Assembly: GCF_014656295.1 (NCBI RefSeq)
Contig: NZ_BNCD01000001.1
Coordinates: 620,001-684,000, forward strand
DNA: 64,000 bases
Source: Streptomyces sulfonofaciens
GTDB taxonomy: Bacteria > Actinomycetota > Actinomycetes > Streptomycetales > Streptomycetaceae
Direction: 5' to 3'
The first letter of the stretch is position 1; each line of letters opens with the position of its first letter. A program made the position numbers and the translations under genes. The notes under the pieces were generated by a model, which saw only the letters and a program-made list of their open reading frames with translations, made no database searches and had not been told where the DNA came from. Shown one piece after another: positions 15,857-23,357 of the stretch.

Positions 15857-16309
15857 TCAGCTCCCCTTCGCGTCGCATTCGTACCACACGGTCTTGCCGG
15901 CCCCGTCCACCCGCGGCAGCACCCCCCACCGGTCCACCGTCCCCGCCACCACGGCCAGACCCCGCCCGTCCTCCGTGAGGTCGTCGGGCCCCACGCCCGG
16001 CTCCGCCGGGTGCGGCACCGGCCGCACCCGCGGCAGCACCGGACTGTCGTCCGAGACCTCCACCCGCAGCCCCTTCGGCTCCCGGAGCAGCCGCACCGTG
16101 CAGTGCCGCCCCGGCACGTGCCGCACGACGTTCGCCACCAGCTCGGTCAGCGCCAGCGTGCCCGCGTCGACCAGCTCCGGCATCTCCCAGGCGAGCAGGT
16201 ACGCCCGCAGGATCCGGCGCAGATGCCGAGCCGAGTGCTCACCCATAGTGAAGCTAACACCATATGTCGTGCCAAGTACGGGCTCGGACGGATTAGTTGT
16301 GGGATTCAC
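15857..16309 (-). CDS. ATP-binding protein, RsbW-like HATPase_c (anti-sigma or regulatory kinase type)
   Basis: A 150-aa single-domain GHKL ATPase. The N-box is ALTELVANVVRHVPGRH, the G1 region is LRVEVSDDSPVLPRV and the G2-like part is EDGRGLAVVAGTVDRWGV, ending with KTVWYECDAKG. The GTG at 16309 includes the N-terminal strand (TTYGVSFTMGEHSARHL) expected in the fold; ATG 16246 would remove it. In streptomycetes these RsbW-like ATPases lie beside XRE/DUF397 pairs, as here: the divergent neighbour is a DUF5753 regulator. Likely role: kinase or anti-sigma partner in a WhiJ/BldB-type developmental regulatory set (inferred from context). Confidence 0.85.
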   Translation of the reverse strand: MNPTTNPSEPVLGTTYGVSFTMGEHSARHLRRILRAYLLAWEMPELVDAGTLALTELVANVVRHVPGRHCTVRLLREPKGLRVEVSDDSPVLPRVRPVPHPAEPGVGPDDLTEDGRGLAVVAGTVDRWGVLPRVDGAGKTVWYECDAKGS

Positions 16310-16392
16310 CCCCCAAGAATGCGCACGCTCAACTACGCTCGGCTACCGTCCGAAATCGACGCCTGCGGGCGTGAGCTAGGGGGTGACCGTCC

Positions 16393-17217
16393 ATGGTCAA
16401 CATCCGCGCACTCGATCCCAGCGCCTCTCCGCTGGACTTCTACGGGGCGGAGCTGCGCCGCCTGAGAGAGGCGGCGGGGCTCAACCAGAAGCAGTTGGGC
16501 GAGCTGCTCTACTGCACGGCGTCGCTGATCGGCCAGATCGAGACGGCCAGCAAGGTGCCGACCCGCCCGTTCTCCAAGCAGGTGGACGCGGCCCTCAAGA
16601 CCGACGGTGTGATGGTGAGGTTGCTGGGGCTGGTGTTACGCAGCCAGCTTCCGTCGTGGTTCCAGCCGTACGCGAAGATGGAGGCGAAGGCCACCTATAT
16701 TTCGACGTACCAGACGCAGGTGGTCTACGGGCTGCTCCAGACACCGGAGTACGCGCGGGCGGTACTGGGCGCACCCTCGCCGAAGAACCTCGACGAGTTG
16801 GTCGAGGCTCGCATGGAGCGCCAGCAGATCCTGCTGCGTGAGAGCCCGCCGCTGATCTGGGTAGTCCTGGACGAGGCTGTGCTGCACCGGGTGATCGGCA
16901 GCAGGGAGACTATGCGGAGGCAGCTCGATCGTCTGTTGAGCTTCGATGGTCAGCGGGCCGTGCAGATTCAGGTGCTTCCCTTCGAGGCGGGACAACATCC
17001 CGGCCTGACGGGATCGTTCAATCTGCTGCGCTTCGAAGAAGACCACGACATCGTCTATACGGACGACTTCTACTCGGGCCATATGACGGCGAATCCAGAA
17101 GCCGTCATGGAGGGGTGGCTCCGTTACTCTCGACTTCAGGCCGCCGCATTGTCCGTTGAGGACTCGGCTGCCCTGATTTCCCGGGTAATGGAGGAGCGCT
17201 ATGGGGACAAGCCGTGA
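16393..17217 (+). CDS. XRE-family regulator with DUF5753 domain (WhiJ-like)
   Basis: The 274-aa protein has an N-terminal helix-turn-helix (AELRRLREAAGLNQKQLGEL then LYCTASLIGQIETASKVP, residues ~19-55) and a C-terminal DUF5753 domain (PYAKMEAKATYISTYQTQVV, YGLLQTPEYARAVL, LLRESPPLIWVVLDEAVLHR, VQIQVLPFEAGQHPGLTGSF). The combination is typical of streptomycete WhiJ-like regulators, which occur with a DUF397 partner; here that gene starts inside its last codons. The DUF5753 part is thought to sense or bind the small partner. ATG 16393 follows GGGGGTGA. It is divergent from the RsbW-like ATPase gene across 83 bp. Confidence 0.92.
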   Translation: MVNIRALDPSASPLDFYGAELRRLREAAGLNQKQLGELLYCTASLIGQIETASKVPTRPFSKQVDAALKTDGVMVRLLGLVLRSQLPSWFQPYAKMEAKATYISTYQTQVVYGLLQTPEYARAVLGAPSPKNLDELVEARMERQQILLRESPPLIWVVLDEAVLHRVIGSRETMRRQLDRLLSFDGQRAVQIQVLPFEAGQHPGLTGSFNLLRFEEDHDIVYTDDFYSGHMTANPEAVMEGWLRYSRLQAAALSVEDSAALISRVMEERYGDKP

Positions 17218-17476
17218 ACTGTCAGTCGTAACGTGGCGAAGGTCGTCGTACAGCGGCGATAACGGCGGCGACTGCGTCGAATGCGCCCCCCTCGGCCCCA
17301 TCGAGTGGCGCAAGTCGTCATACAGCGCGGACAACGGTGGCCAATGCCTCGAAGTCGCCACCCTGAACGCATCCGTAGCCATACGTGACTCGAAGAACCC
17401 CGACGGGGGAACCGTACGCATCAGCCCCGTCGCCTTCGAACGGTTCGTCCGGGCCGCGGCGACCGCCGCGGTCTGA
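17201..17476 (+). CDS. DUF397 protein with two tandem DUF397 motifs
   Basis: The 91-aa protein begins 17 bp before the end of the XRE gene, so translation is coupled. Two copies of the DUF397 signature are present: TWRRSSYSGDNGGDCVECAP (residues 11-30) and EWRKSSYSADNGGQCLEVA (35-53), followed by ASVAIRDSKNPDGG and the terminal helix region VAFERFVRAA. Normal family members have a single copy, so the first half looks like an internal duplication. Partner of the XRE/DUF5753 regulator. Confidence 0.9.
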   Translation: MGTSRELSVVTWRRSSYSGDNGGDCVECAPLGPIEWRKSSYSADNGGQCLEVATLNASVAIRDSKNPDGGTVRISPVAFERFVRAAATAAV

Positions 17477-17512
17477 ACGGACCGCACGTCACACCCACAG
17501 CACAGCGCACCC

Positions 17513-17542
17513 ACAGCGGCCGGTGACCCCACCGGCCGCTGT
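17513..17542. terminator. Bidirectional terminator hairpin
   Basis: ACAGCGGCCGGTG and CACCGGCCGCTGT form a perfect 13-bp stem around a four-base loop, between the DUF397 stop and the convergent pentapeptide-repeat pseudogene. Confidence 0.8.
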
Positions 17543-17554
17543 CCATGCCGGGCG

Positions 17555-18311
17555 CTACGCGTCGTCGAGGTCTTCGCCGTAGGTGACGTCCAGCTCTGCG
17601 GCGAGGGCTTCGGCCAGTTGCAGCGTCTGCGCCCGTTCGATGATCACCTGCTTGAGCGAGGCGATGCCACGGAGCTGGGAGAGGTCGTTGCCGCGCAGGT
17701 CCAGGCCGCGGTACCTGCCGCCGTCGAACTCGGCCTGCCGTAGATTGCAGGCGTCGAACAGCGCCCTGCCCAGGTCGGTCGTCGTGAACGTGGTCTCCCG
17801 CAGGGAGCACTGGGAGAAGATCACGGGCCCGGCGGCCCGGACGCCGGTGAGGGTGCTGTAGTCGAGCTTGCAGCGTTCGAACAGGACGTTGTCGAGGATG
17901 ACGTCCTCCATCCTGGCGCCCATCAGCTTGCAGTCGCGGAAGAGGGCGCGGGAGAAACCTTGCTGTCGGACCAGCGCAGAGAGGCCAGGTCGCAGCCGGT
18001 GAACTCCACGGAGTCGACGCGTAGCCTCTCCAGACGCACGCCCTGGGTCCTGAGCCCGGTGACGCGGCCGTCCGCCAGGTGTGTGTCGGCCAGGTCGAGC
18101 GCGCGCAGGTCCGCATCGCCGTAATGGAACTCCGTGACCCGACCGCGGCCGCTCCCCAGCGAGGTCACGCTGGACAGATACGCCAGTTGTCCCACGTAGG
18201 TCGGTTGTCCCACGGCGTCCCCGTGGTCGCGGAGACCGGGAAGCCGTGGGTGTGGATCAAGTCCATCACGACGGGCGCATCGGATGCGGCCAATCCTTCC
18301 AGGAGTGTCAT
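17555..18311 (-). pseudogene. Pentapeptide-repeat protein gene broken by two frameshifts
   Basis: Three frames together encode one protein. It starts at ATG 18311 (MTLLEGLAASDAPVV, then IHTHGFPVSATTG), shifts near 18220-18235 to GQPTYVGQLAYLSSVTSLGS and the repeat run ADLRALDLADTHLADGRVTG, then shifts near 17950-17958 to FSRALFRDCKLMGARMED and ILDNVLFERCKLDYSTLTG, ending LDVTYGEDLDDA. The repeats follow the A(D/N)Lxx pattern of a right-handed quadrilateral helix. Each shift is explained by one lost base. The start overlaps the stop of the SPASM remnant (ATGA), so it once followed that gene in an operon. Its function is unknown. Confidence 0.7.
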
Positions 18312-18538
18312 GCTGCTTGTCCCTTCTCTGTGGTCGCGAGCGTGGACAGGGCCGTGACCAGGGCCTGCCGTGAGACCCGGCAGTAGTTGGTCTCGGTGGT
18401 CGTGAGGCTGCCGTTCTCGAAGTAGCGGTTGGCGGCCTGAGCCCCGCGGCAGAAGTCGAAGAACGCGCATCCGGCGCGGCAGTCCTCCAGGCCGGTGAGG
18501 AAGTCACCTTCGGTCCGTCCTCGTGCGAGCGGGTCCAT
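18308..18538 (-). pseudogene. C-terminal remnant of a radical SAM/SPASM peptide maturase
   Basis: Only about 76 residues are present. They read GDFLTGLEDCRAGCAFFDFC, then RGAQAANRYFENGSLTTTET and NYCRVSRQALVTAL, i.e. the Cys-rich SPASM segment with the C-x3-C-x5-C spacing, the N-x4-ENG motif and a final Cys that close many RiPP radical-SAM maturases (FxsB-like). The catalytic CxxxCxxC domain that should precede it is absent: the DNA upstream belongs to the divergent graspetide precursor gene. No ribosome site precedes the in-frame ATG 18538. It appears to be a deletion remnant. It could also have come from an older RiPP operon with the pentapeptide gene. Confidence 0.6.
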
Positions 18539-18675
18539 ACGAGGGTGCGACGCCAGAACTCCACCGGCCACTGCCAGATGCCAGGGGCACCTGGGATGCG
18601 GCGGGCCATCTAGCCGGGAGAAGCTGTCCGTAGCACACTGGTCACTGAAAGCAACGCGCCGAGCAGGAGGCGTAG

Positions 18676-18927
18676 ATGACCGACCACACCACGAAGCCCT
18701 GGGGACTGACCCGTATGAGGCCGTTCCCGGCAGGATCGCGGGTCTCCCACAGTGTCGTCGTGCTCGACCCGAAGACGCAGACCGGTCTGTGGGTCGACGA
18801 GGACGGCACGCCAGTGCCGGTGACGGACCGGCACAAGAGGTCCGAGACCTCGAAGGAGACCAGCCCGAGGACGAGCCTTGACGGTAACAGGGACGAAGGG
18901 AGCGACCAGGAGGGCGACACCGACTGA
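18676..18927 (+). CDS. tgmA: Graspetide precursor peptide (TIGR04186-like, ATP-grasp target RiPP)
   Basis: An 83-aa peptide with AGGAGG five bases before the ATG. The leader motif KPWGLTRMRPFPAG (residues 7-20) is the recognition segment of putative ATP-grasp target RiPPs, and DPKTQTGLWVDEDG (31-44) is the usual middle part. The putative core follows about residue 52: three spaced Thr-Ser pairs (T58-S59, T62-S63, T66-S67, every four residues), then D69-G70 and an acidic tail (D73, E74, D77, E79, D81, D83). Hydroxyl donors followed by carboxylates fit side-chain ester macrocycles; the Asp-Gly step fits aspartimide formation by the linked PIMT-like enzyme. Stop and next start overlap by one base. 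Confidence 0.88.
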   Translation: MTDHTTKPWGLTRMRPFPAGSRVSHSVVVLDPKTQTGLWVDEDGTPVPVTDRHKRSETSKETSPRTSLDGNRDEGSDQEGDTD

Positions 18928-19907
18928 TGCCCGGCACCCGAGAGCCACCGGCCGTACTTGTCGTCAGCAGGCTCGACGATGTGACGGCGGACGTGGTCAT
19001 CGAGAAGCTGAACGACCGTGCGGTACCCGTCTTCCGGCTGGACCCCGGTGACTTTCCCGCGGCCGTCAGCGTGAGCGCGTTCCTGGGTGCGGGCGGGTTG
19101 GGCGGGAGCCTGCACACGTCCACCAGGCGTGTCGACCTCCAGCAGGTGCGCTCCGTGTACTGGCGCAGGCCGAGCCCCTACGGGGCGCCCGAGGGGTTGC
19201 CCGAGGAGGACGCGCACTGGTGCGTCGACCAGGCCCGGTACGGCCTCGGCGGCATCCTCGGGGCGCTGCCCGGTGCGCACTACGTGAACCACCCATGGCG
19301 GAACCGGGACGCGGAGTACAAGCCCGCGCAGCTCGCGGTCGCCGCCCGGTGCGGTCTCGCCGTGCCGGCGACGTTGGTCACCAACGACCCCGACCGGGCC
19401 CGGAGGTTCGCGAAGGACCACGGGCCCGTGGTTTACAAGCCGGTGCGAAACACTGCCTACCGCGGCGGTGGTACCCGAGCGCTCACTGTGTGGATCGAGG
19501 AGGTGGACCCGTCGGAAATCGGCGTGGGCGTGGCCGGGACCATCCATATGTTCCAGCAGCGCCTGGACAAAGTCGCCGACGTCCGCCTCACCGTCGTGGG
19601 CGGACAGCAGTTCGCGGTGCGCATCGACGGTGCGCCGGGCCTGGACTGGCGCCGGGACTACGAGGCGTTGTCCTACACCGTGATGGAGACACCACCGTCG
19701 GTGGCCGAGGGGGTGCGGGCCTATCTGCACGCGTTCGGCCTCGTCTTCGGAGCCTTCGACTTCGGCCTCGACGCGCACGGACGGTGGTGGCTGTTCGAGT
19801 GCAACCCCAATGGTCAGTGGGCCTGGTTCCCCGACCGCATCACCGACAGGATCGCCGTCGCGCTCGCCGACCGGCTTCAGCAACCGGGACATCGCCATGA
19901 CCACTGA
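18927..19907 (+). CDS. tgmB: ATP-grasp ribosomal peptide maturase (graspetide macrocyclase)
   Basis: The 326-aa protein is an ATP-grasp ligase of the TIGR04187 (SAV_5884-like) type. The N-terminal domain (LVVSRLDDVTADVVIEKLND, YWRRPSPYGAPEG) is the precursor-binding part. ATP-binding features are PVVYKPVRNTAYRGGG (Lys171) and the Mg-binding acidic residues in FDFGLD (277-282) and FECNPNGQW (Glu291, Asn293). In graspetides these enzymes activate Asp/Glu side chains as acyl phosphates and join them to Ser/Thr hydroxyls or Lys amines. It overlaps the precursor gene by one base and the methyltransferase gene by eleven, so all three should be co-translated. A GC-rich codon pattern like its neighbours gives no sign of recent foreign origin. 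Confidence 0.92.
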   Translation: MPGTREPPAVLVVSRLDDVTADVVIEKLNDRAVPVFRLDPGDFPAAVSVSAFLGAGGLGGSLHTSTRRVDLQQVRSVYWRRPSPYGAPEGLPEEDAHWCVDQARYGLGGILGALPGAHYVNHPWRNRDAEYKPAQLAVAARCGLAVPATLVTNDPDRARRFAKDHGPVVYKPVRNTAYRGGGTRALTVWIEEVDPSEIGVGVAGTIHMFQQRLDKVADVRLTVVGGQQFAVRIDGAPGLDWRRDYEALSYTVMETPPSVAEGVRAYLHAFGLVFGAFDFGLDAHGRWWLFECNPNGQWAWFPDRITDRIAVALADRLQQPGHRHDH

Positions 19908-21033
19908 CACCGCAGAACTCCGCCGCGCTCTGGCCGACAGGATCAGTGGAACCGGTGCGCTGAAGGACCCGGCGTGGCGGGCGGCCGTGGAGGCCGTGCA
20001 GCGTGACCTCTTCCTGGGTGGTCATGTCTATCGGGCCGACGGGCCGAAGTGGGAGCCCGTGCACAGAGCGGAAGTCGGTGAGGAGGACTGGCTCGGGCTC
20101 GTGTTCTCCGACACCACGTGGGTGACCCAGGTCGAGGGCGTCGCCGCCGCTGACGCCGCCGGGCCGCTGTCCGGTCGGCCGACGTCCTCCTCCACCCTGC
20201 CCTCCCTGGTGGTGCGGACGCTCGAAGCGGCCGGAGTCCGGGAGGGGGACAAGGTACTGGAGATCGGAACGGGGACCGGCTACTCCACCGCCATCCTCTG
20301 CCACCGGATCGGCGCGGAGCACGTCTACTCGGTCGAGTACGACGCCGCCCTGGCCGCGAGCGCCGCCCAGCATCTGCGCGCAGCCGGTTGCTCCCCGCAC
20401 CTGGTCGTCGGCGACGGCCTCCAGGGGCACCGGGAGGGCGCTGACTACGACGCCGTGGTCGCCACGTGCTCGGTGCGGCACATCCCTCGCTCATGGCTGT
20501 GGCAGGTACGCGCCGGTGGCACGATCACCACCACCCTGGGTGGCTGGATGACGGCCTCCGGCCTCATTCGTCTCACGGTCGACGACGAGGGCGTGGCGAC
20601 CGGTCGCTTCACCGGGGACACGATCTCCTACATGCTCGCCCGACCTCACGAGCGCCCGCCCCGCCCGGTGTTCTACCCGCTGGACGGCGAGACCCGGACC
20701 TGCCGTGTCGATCCCGGCCTCCTTGAGGACTGGACCGGTTGCTTCGTCGCCCAGCTCGCCGCTCCGTCGGCCGAGTACGTGGGAAGCGGCGACCGTGCGG
20801 TCCTGGTCGACGTGGCGACCGGATCGCAGGCGTGGACGGAGGTCGCGGGGAGCGGCTGGCGGGTCCACCAGCACGGACCGCTGCGCCTGTGGGACCAGGT
20901 GGAGGAGGCCCTGCTGACGTGGCGGGCCGCGGGCTCGCCCGATCAGTCGGGGTTCGGTATGACCGCCACCGACGAGGTGCAGACGGTCTGGATCGGGGAC
21001 CCGGCGGGACCGGGCTGGCAGCTCCCGTTCTAG
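19897..21033 (+). CDS. tgmC: PIMT-like O-methyltransferase of a graspetide (imiditide) system
   Basis: A 378-aa protein of the TIGR04188 type. The protein-L-isoaspartate methyltransferase fold is shown by VLEIGTGTGYSTAILCHRIG (120-139), VYSVEYD, VVGDGLQGHREGADYDAVV and RSWLWQVRAGG. Housekeeping PIMT has a His-containing SAPHMHA-type segment ahead of motif I; here it is PTSSSTLPSLV, a known difference of RiPP-tailoring homologues. A ~150-residue C-terminal extension (from about 230) probably binds the macrocyclic substrate. In fuscimiditide and amycolimiditide the homologues methylate an Asp that then closes to an aspartimide, which is the role predicted here, probably at D69 of the precursor. 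Confidence 0.9.
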   Translation: MTTDTAELRRALADRISGTGALKDPAWRAAVEAVQRDLFLGGHVYRADGPKWEPVHRAEVGEEDWLGLVFSDTTWVTQVEGVAAADAAGPLSGRPTSSSTLPSLVVRTLEAAGVREGDKVLEIGTGTGYSTAILCHRIGAEHVYSVEYDAALAASAAQHLRAAGCSPHLVVGDGLQGHREGADYDAVVATCSVRHIPRSWLWQVRAGGTITTTLGGWMTASGLIRLTVDDEGVATGRFTGDTISYMLARPHERPPRPVFYPLDGETRTCRVDPGLLEDWTGCFVAQLAAPSAEYVGSGDRAVLVDVATGSQAWTEVAGSGWRVHQHGPLRLWDQVEEALLTWRAAGSPDQSGFGMTATDEVQTVWIGDPAGPGWQLPF

Positions 21034-21148
21034 GGGCACGGGAGGAAGCCGACGCACGTGGAACGGCCGCGACCGAGAACTTCGCGGAGGCCACGCACCG
21101 TCCACGGGTGCCCTTGTGAGAGCGCTTCCCGCGGGTGAGGATTCCGAC

Positions 21149-21826
21149 GTGAGCAACGAACCGGCCGTCCGCCGATACCGCCCTGAAGACCGTCCCGCGC
21201 TGGACGACATCTGCGTCCGCACCGGCCACGCGGGCGGCGACGCACGCGAGGTCTACCCGGACCACGGCCTGCTGTCGACGATCTTCGCCGCGCCGTACGC
21301 CGAGCTGGAGCCCGAGCTGACCTTCGTCCTCGACGACGGCACCGGACGCGCCGTCGGCTACGTGCTCGGCACCGCTGACACGCCCCGGTTCGCCGCGGCC
21401 TTCCGCACCGAGTGGCTGCCGAGGGTCGCGGCCCGCTACCCGGCGCCCGCCGGCCCGCCCTCGACCCCCACCGAGGAGATGCTGGCGCTCCTGCACGACC
21501 CCGAGCGCATGGTCGTCCCCGAGCTGGCCGACCACCCGGCCCACCTGCACATCGACCTGCTCCCCGAGTGGCAGCACCGCGGCTTCGGCCGCGCCCTGAT
21601 GCACCGCTTCCTGGACGAGCTGCACGGCAGGGGCGTCCCCGCCGTGCACCTCACCATGGCCACCGCCAACGTCGCGGCCCGCGCCTTCTACGACCGCCTC
21701 GGCTTCAGGGAGTTGGCCGTGCCGCACCCGGACACGGTGACGGTCCTCGGGCGGCCGACGGAGCGCACGCCCCCCGAGCGGGCCCCGGGGCCCCTCGGCC
21801 GGAGCGCCCGGCCGGCGACGTCGTAG
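21149..21826 (+). CDS. GNAT family N-acetyltransferase
   Basis: GTG 21149 follows GTGAGGA with good spacing; GTG 21116 is in frame but lacks a ribosome site. The 225-aa product has RRYRPEDRPALDDICVRTG at the start, the strand HLHIDLLPEWQHRGFGRALM containing the acetyl-CoA pyrophosphate loop (Q-x2-G-x-G/A), and VHLTMATANVAARAFYDRLG with the C-terminal helix before LGFRELA. The insert with EMLALLHDPERMVVPELADH is typical of O-GlcNAcase-associated-type acetyltransferases in actinomycetes. The acceptor is unknown. A Pro/Arg tail ends the protein. It follows the graspetide genes by 115 bp in the same direction and could be an additional tailoring or resistance gene, but nothing ties it to them. 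Confidence 0.85.
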   Translation: MSNEPAVRRYRPEDRPALDDICVRTGHAGGDAREVYPDHGLLSTIFAAPYAELEPELTFVLDDGTGRAVGYVLGTADTPRFAAAFRTEWLPRVAARYPAPAGPPSTPTEEMLALLHDPERMVVPELADHPAHLHIDLLPEWQHRGFGRALMHRFLDELHGRGVPAVHLTMATANVAARAFYDRLGFRELAVPHPDTVTVLGRPTERTPPERAPGPLGRSARPATS

Positions 21827-21911
21827 AGTGCCCGTCGGACTCCCGTCCACCCCCGTCCACCCCGCCGGAGCCACCCGCGCCGGCCGACCCCGTCACGAGG
21901 CGACCGCGCAG

Positions 21912-23357
21912 ATGGCTCCCGTTATCCCCTCGCGTCCTGGTGTGAGTGTCGTCGGCATCGGTGCGGACGGGTGGGCCGGGCTCGGCCCGGCCGCCCGTCG
22001 GGAGCTGTGCGGGGCGGACGTCGTGATCGGCGGGGCCCGCCAGCTCGCGCTGCTGCCGGAGGAGTGCCGGGGCGAGCGGGTGGCGTGGCCCTCGCCGCTG
22101 CGGCCCGCGGTGCCCCGGCTGCTCGCCGCCCACGCGGACCGCAGGGTTGCCGTACTCGCCAGCGGGGACCCGCTGTTCCACGGCATCGGGCGGGCCGTCG
22201 CCGAGGAGGCGGCCGCGCTGCGGGGCGAAGGCGTCGCGGAGCCCCGGTTCCTGCCGCACCCGTCCTCCGTGTCGTACGCCTGCGCCCGGCTCGGCTGGCC
22301 GCTGGAGGACACCGACGTCGTCACGCTCGTCGGCCGCCCGACGGACCGGCTCGCCGCCGCGCTGCACGACGGCCGCCGGCTGCTGGTGCTCAGCGCGGGT
22401 GCCGGCACGCCCGCGGAGGTCGCCGCGCTGCTGCGGGACCGCGGGTTCGGGCCGAGCGCGCTGCGGGTGCTCGAACAGCTCGGCGGACCGCGCGAGCGGG
22501 TGGTCCCGGACGCCGGGGCCACCGCCGACGACTGGTCCGAGCCGCCCGGCGACCCGCTCAACATCGTGGCCGTCGAGTGCCGCAGGGCACCCGGCGCGGT
22601 CCGGCTCGGCGCGGTGCCCGGGCTGCCCGACACGGCGTACGAGAACGACGGACAGCTCACCAAGCGGTACGTCCGCGCGGCCACCCTCGCGGCCCTCGCG
22701 CCCGCACCCGGCGAACTGCTCTGGGACGTGGGCGGCGGCTCCGGCTCGATCGCCATCGAGTGGCTGCGGGCGCACCACGCCTGCCGCGCCGTCAGCGTCG
22801 AACGCGACCCGGTCCGCGCCGCGCGCATCGAGCGCAACGCCGCCCGGCTCGGCGTACCCGGCCTGCGCGTCGTCACCGGCGCGGCTCCCGCCGCGCTGGC
22901 CGAACTGCCCGCGCCCGACGCGGTGTTCGTCGGCGGCGGGCTGACCGCGCCCGGCCTGCTCGACACCTGCTGGGCCGCGCTGCCGCCCGGCGGGCGGCTG
23001 GTCGTCAACACCGTCACCCTGGAGTCGGAGGCCCTGCTCGCCGACGCCCACCGCAGGTACGGCGGCGAACTCGTGCGCCTCGCCGTCGCGCACGCCGTGC
23101 CCGTCGGCACCTTCACCGGCTGGCGGCAGGCGATGCCGGTGACGCAGTGGGCGGCGACCAAGCCGGAGGACGGCCGGGACCCGGCCGGGAACCCGCCGCC
23201 CTCCTCCGCTGACGCACCGCCCGCTGACCCACCGCCCGCTGACGCGCCGGATGCCGCCGCGCCGCCCGGCGCCCCCGTGCTACCCGATGCCGCCGCGCCG
23301 CCCGGCGCGGGCCCCGCAAGCCCCCCGTACCCCACAGCCCCAGGAGGCCGGCCATGA
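21912..23357 (+). CDS. cobL: Precorrin-6Y C5,15-methyltransferase (decarboxylating), CbiE-CbiT fusion
   Basis: A 481-aa fusion. Residues ~10-220 are the CbiE-type tetrapyrrole methylase (VSVVGIGADGWAGLG, VLASGDPLFHGIG); residues ~240-415 are the CbiT-type class I methyltransferase (YENDGQLTKRYVRAATLAAL, LLWDVGGGSGSIAIEW, VFVGGGLTAPGLLDTCW). The enzyme methylates C5 and C15 and decarboxylates the acetate side chain at ring C of precorrin-6B in B12 synthesis. The last ~65 residues are a Pro/Ala/Asp tail with duplicated blocks (PDAAAPPGAP-type), absent from normal CobL. Its stop overlaps the cobM start (ATGA). Confidence 0.95.
   Translation: MAPVIPSRPGVSVVGIGADGWAGLGPAARRELCGADVVIGGARQLALLPEECRGERVAWPSPLRPAVPRLLAAHADRRVAVLASGDPLFHGIGRAVAEEAAALRGEGVAEPRFLPHPSSVSYACARLGWPLEDTDVVTLVGRPTDRLAAALHDGRRLLVLSAGAGTPAEVAALLRDRGFGPSALRVLEQLGGPRERVVPDAGATADDWSEPPGDPLNIVAVECRRAPGAVRLGAVPGLPDTAYENDGQLTKRYVRAATLAALAPAPGELLWDVGGGSGSIAIEWLRAHHACRAVSVERDPVRAARIERNAARLGVPGLRVVTGAAPAALAELPAPDAVFVGGGLTAPGLLDTCWAALPPGGRLVVNTVTLESEALLADAHRRYGGELVRLAVAHAVPVGTFTGWRQAMPVTQWAATKPEDGRDPAGNPPPSSADAPPADPPPADAPDAAAPPGAPVLPDAAAPPGAGPASPPYPTAPGGRP

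Noticed and set aside
19810..19896. An earlier in-frame start for the graspetide methyltransferase.
   Set aside because: It would add residues encoded inside the ATP-grasp gene; the ATG at 19897 gives the family-typical N-terminus and an 11-bp overlap.
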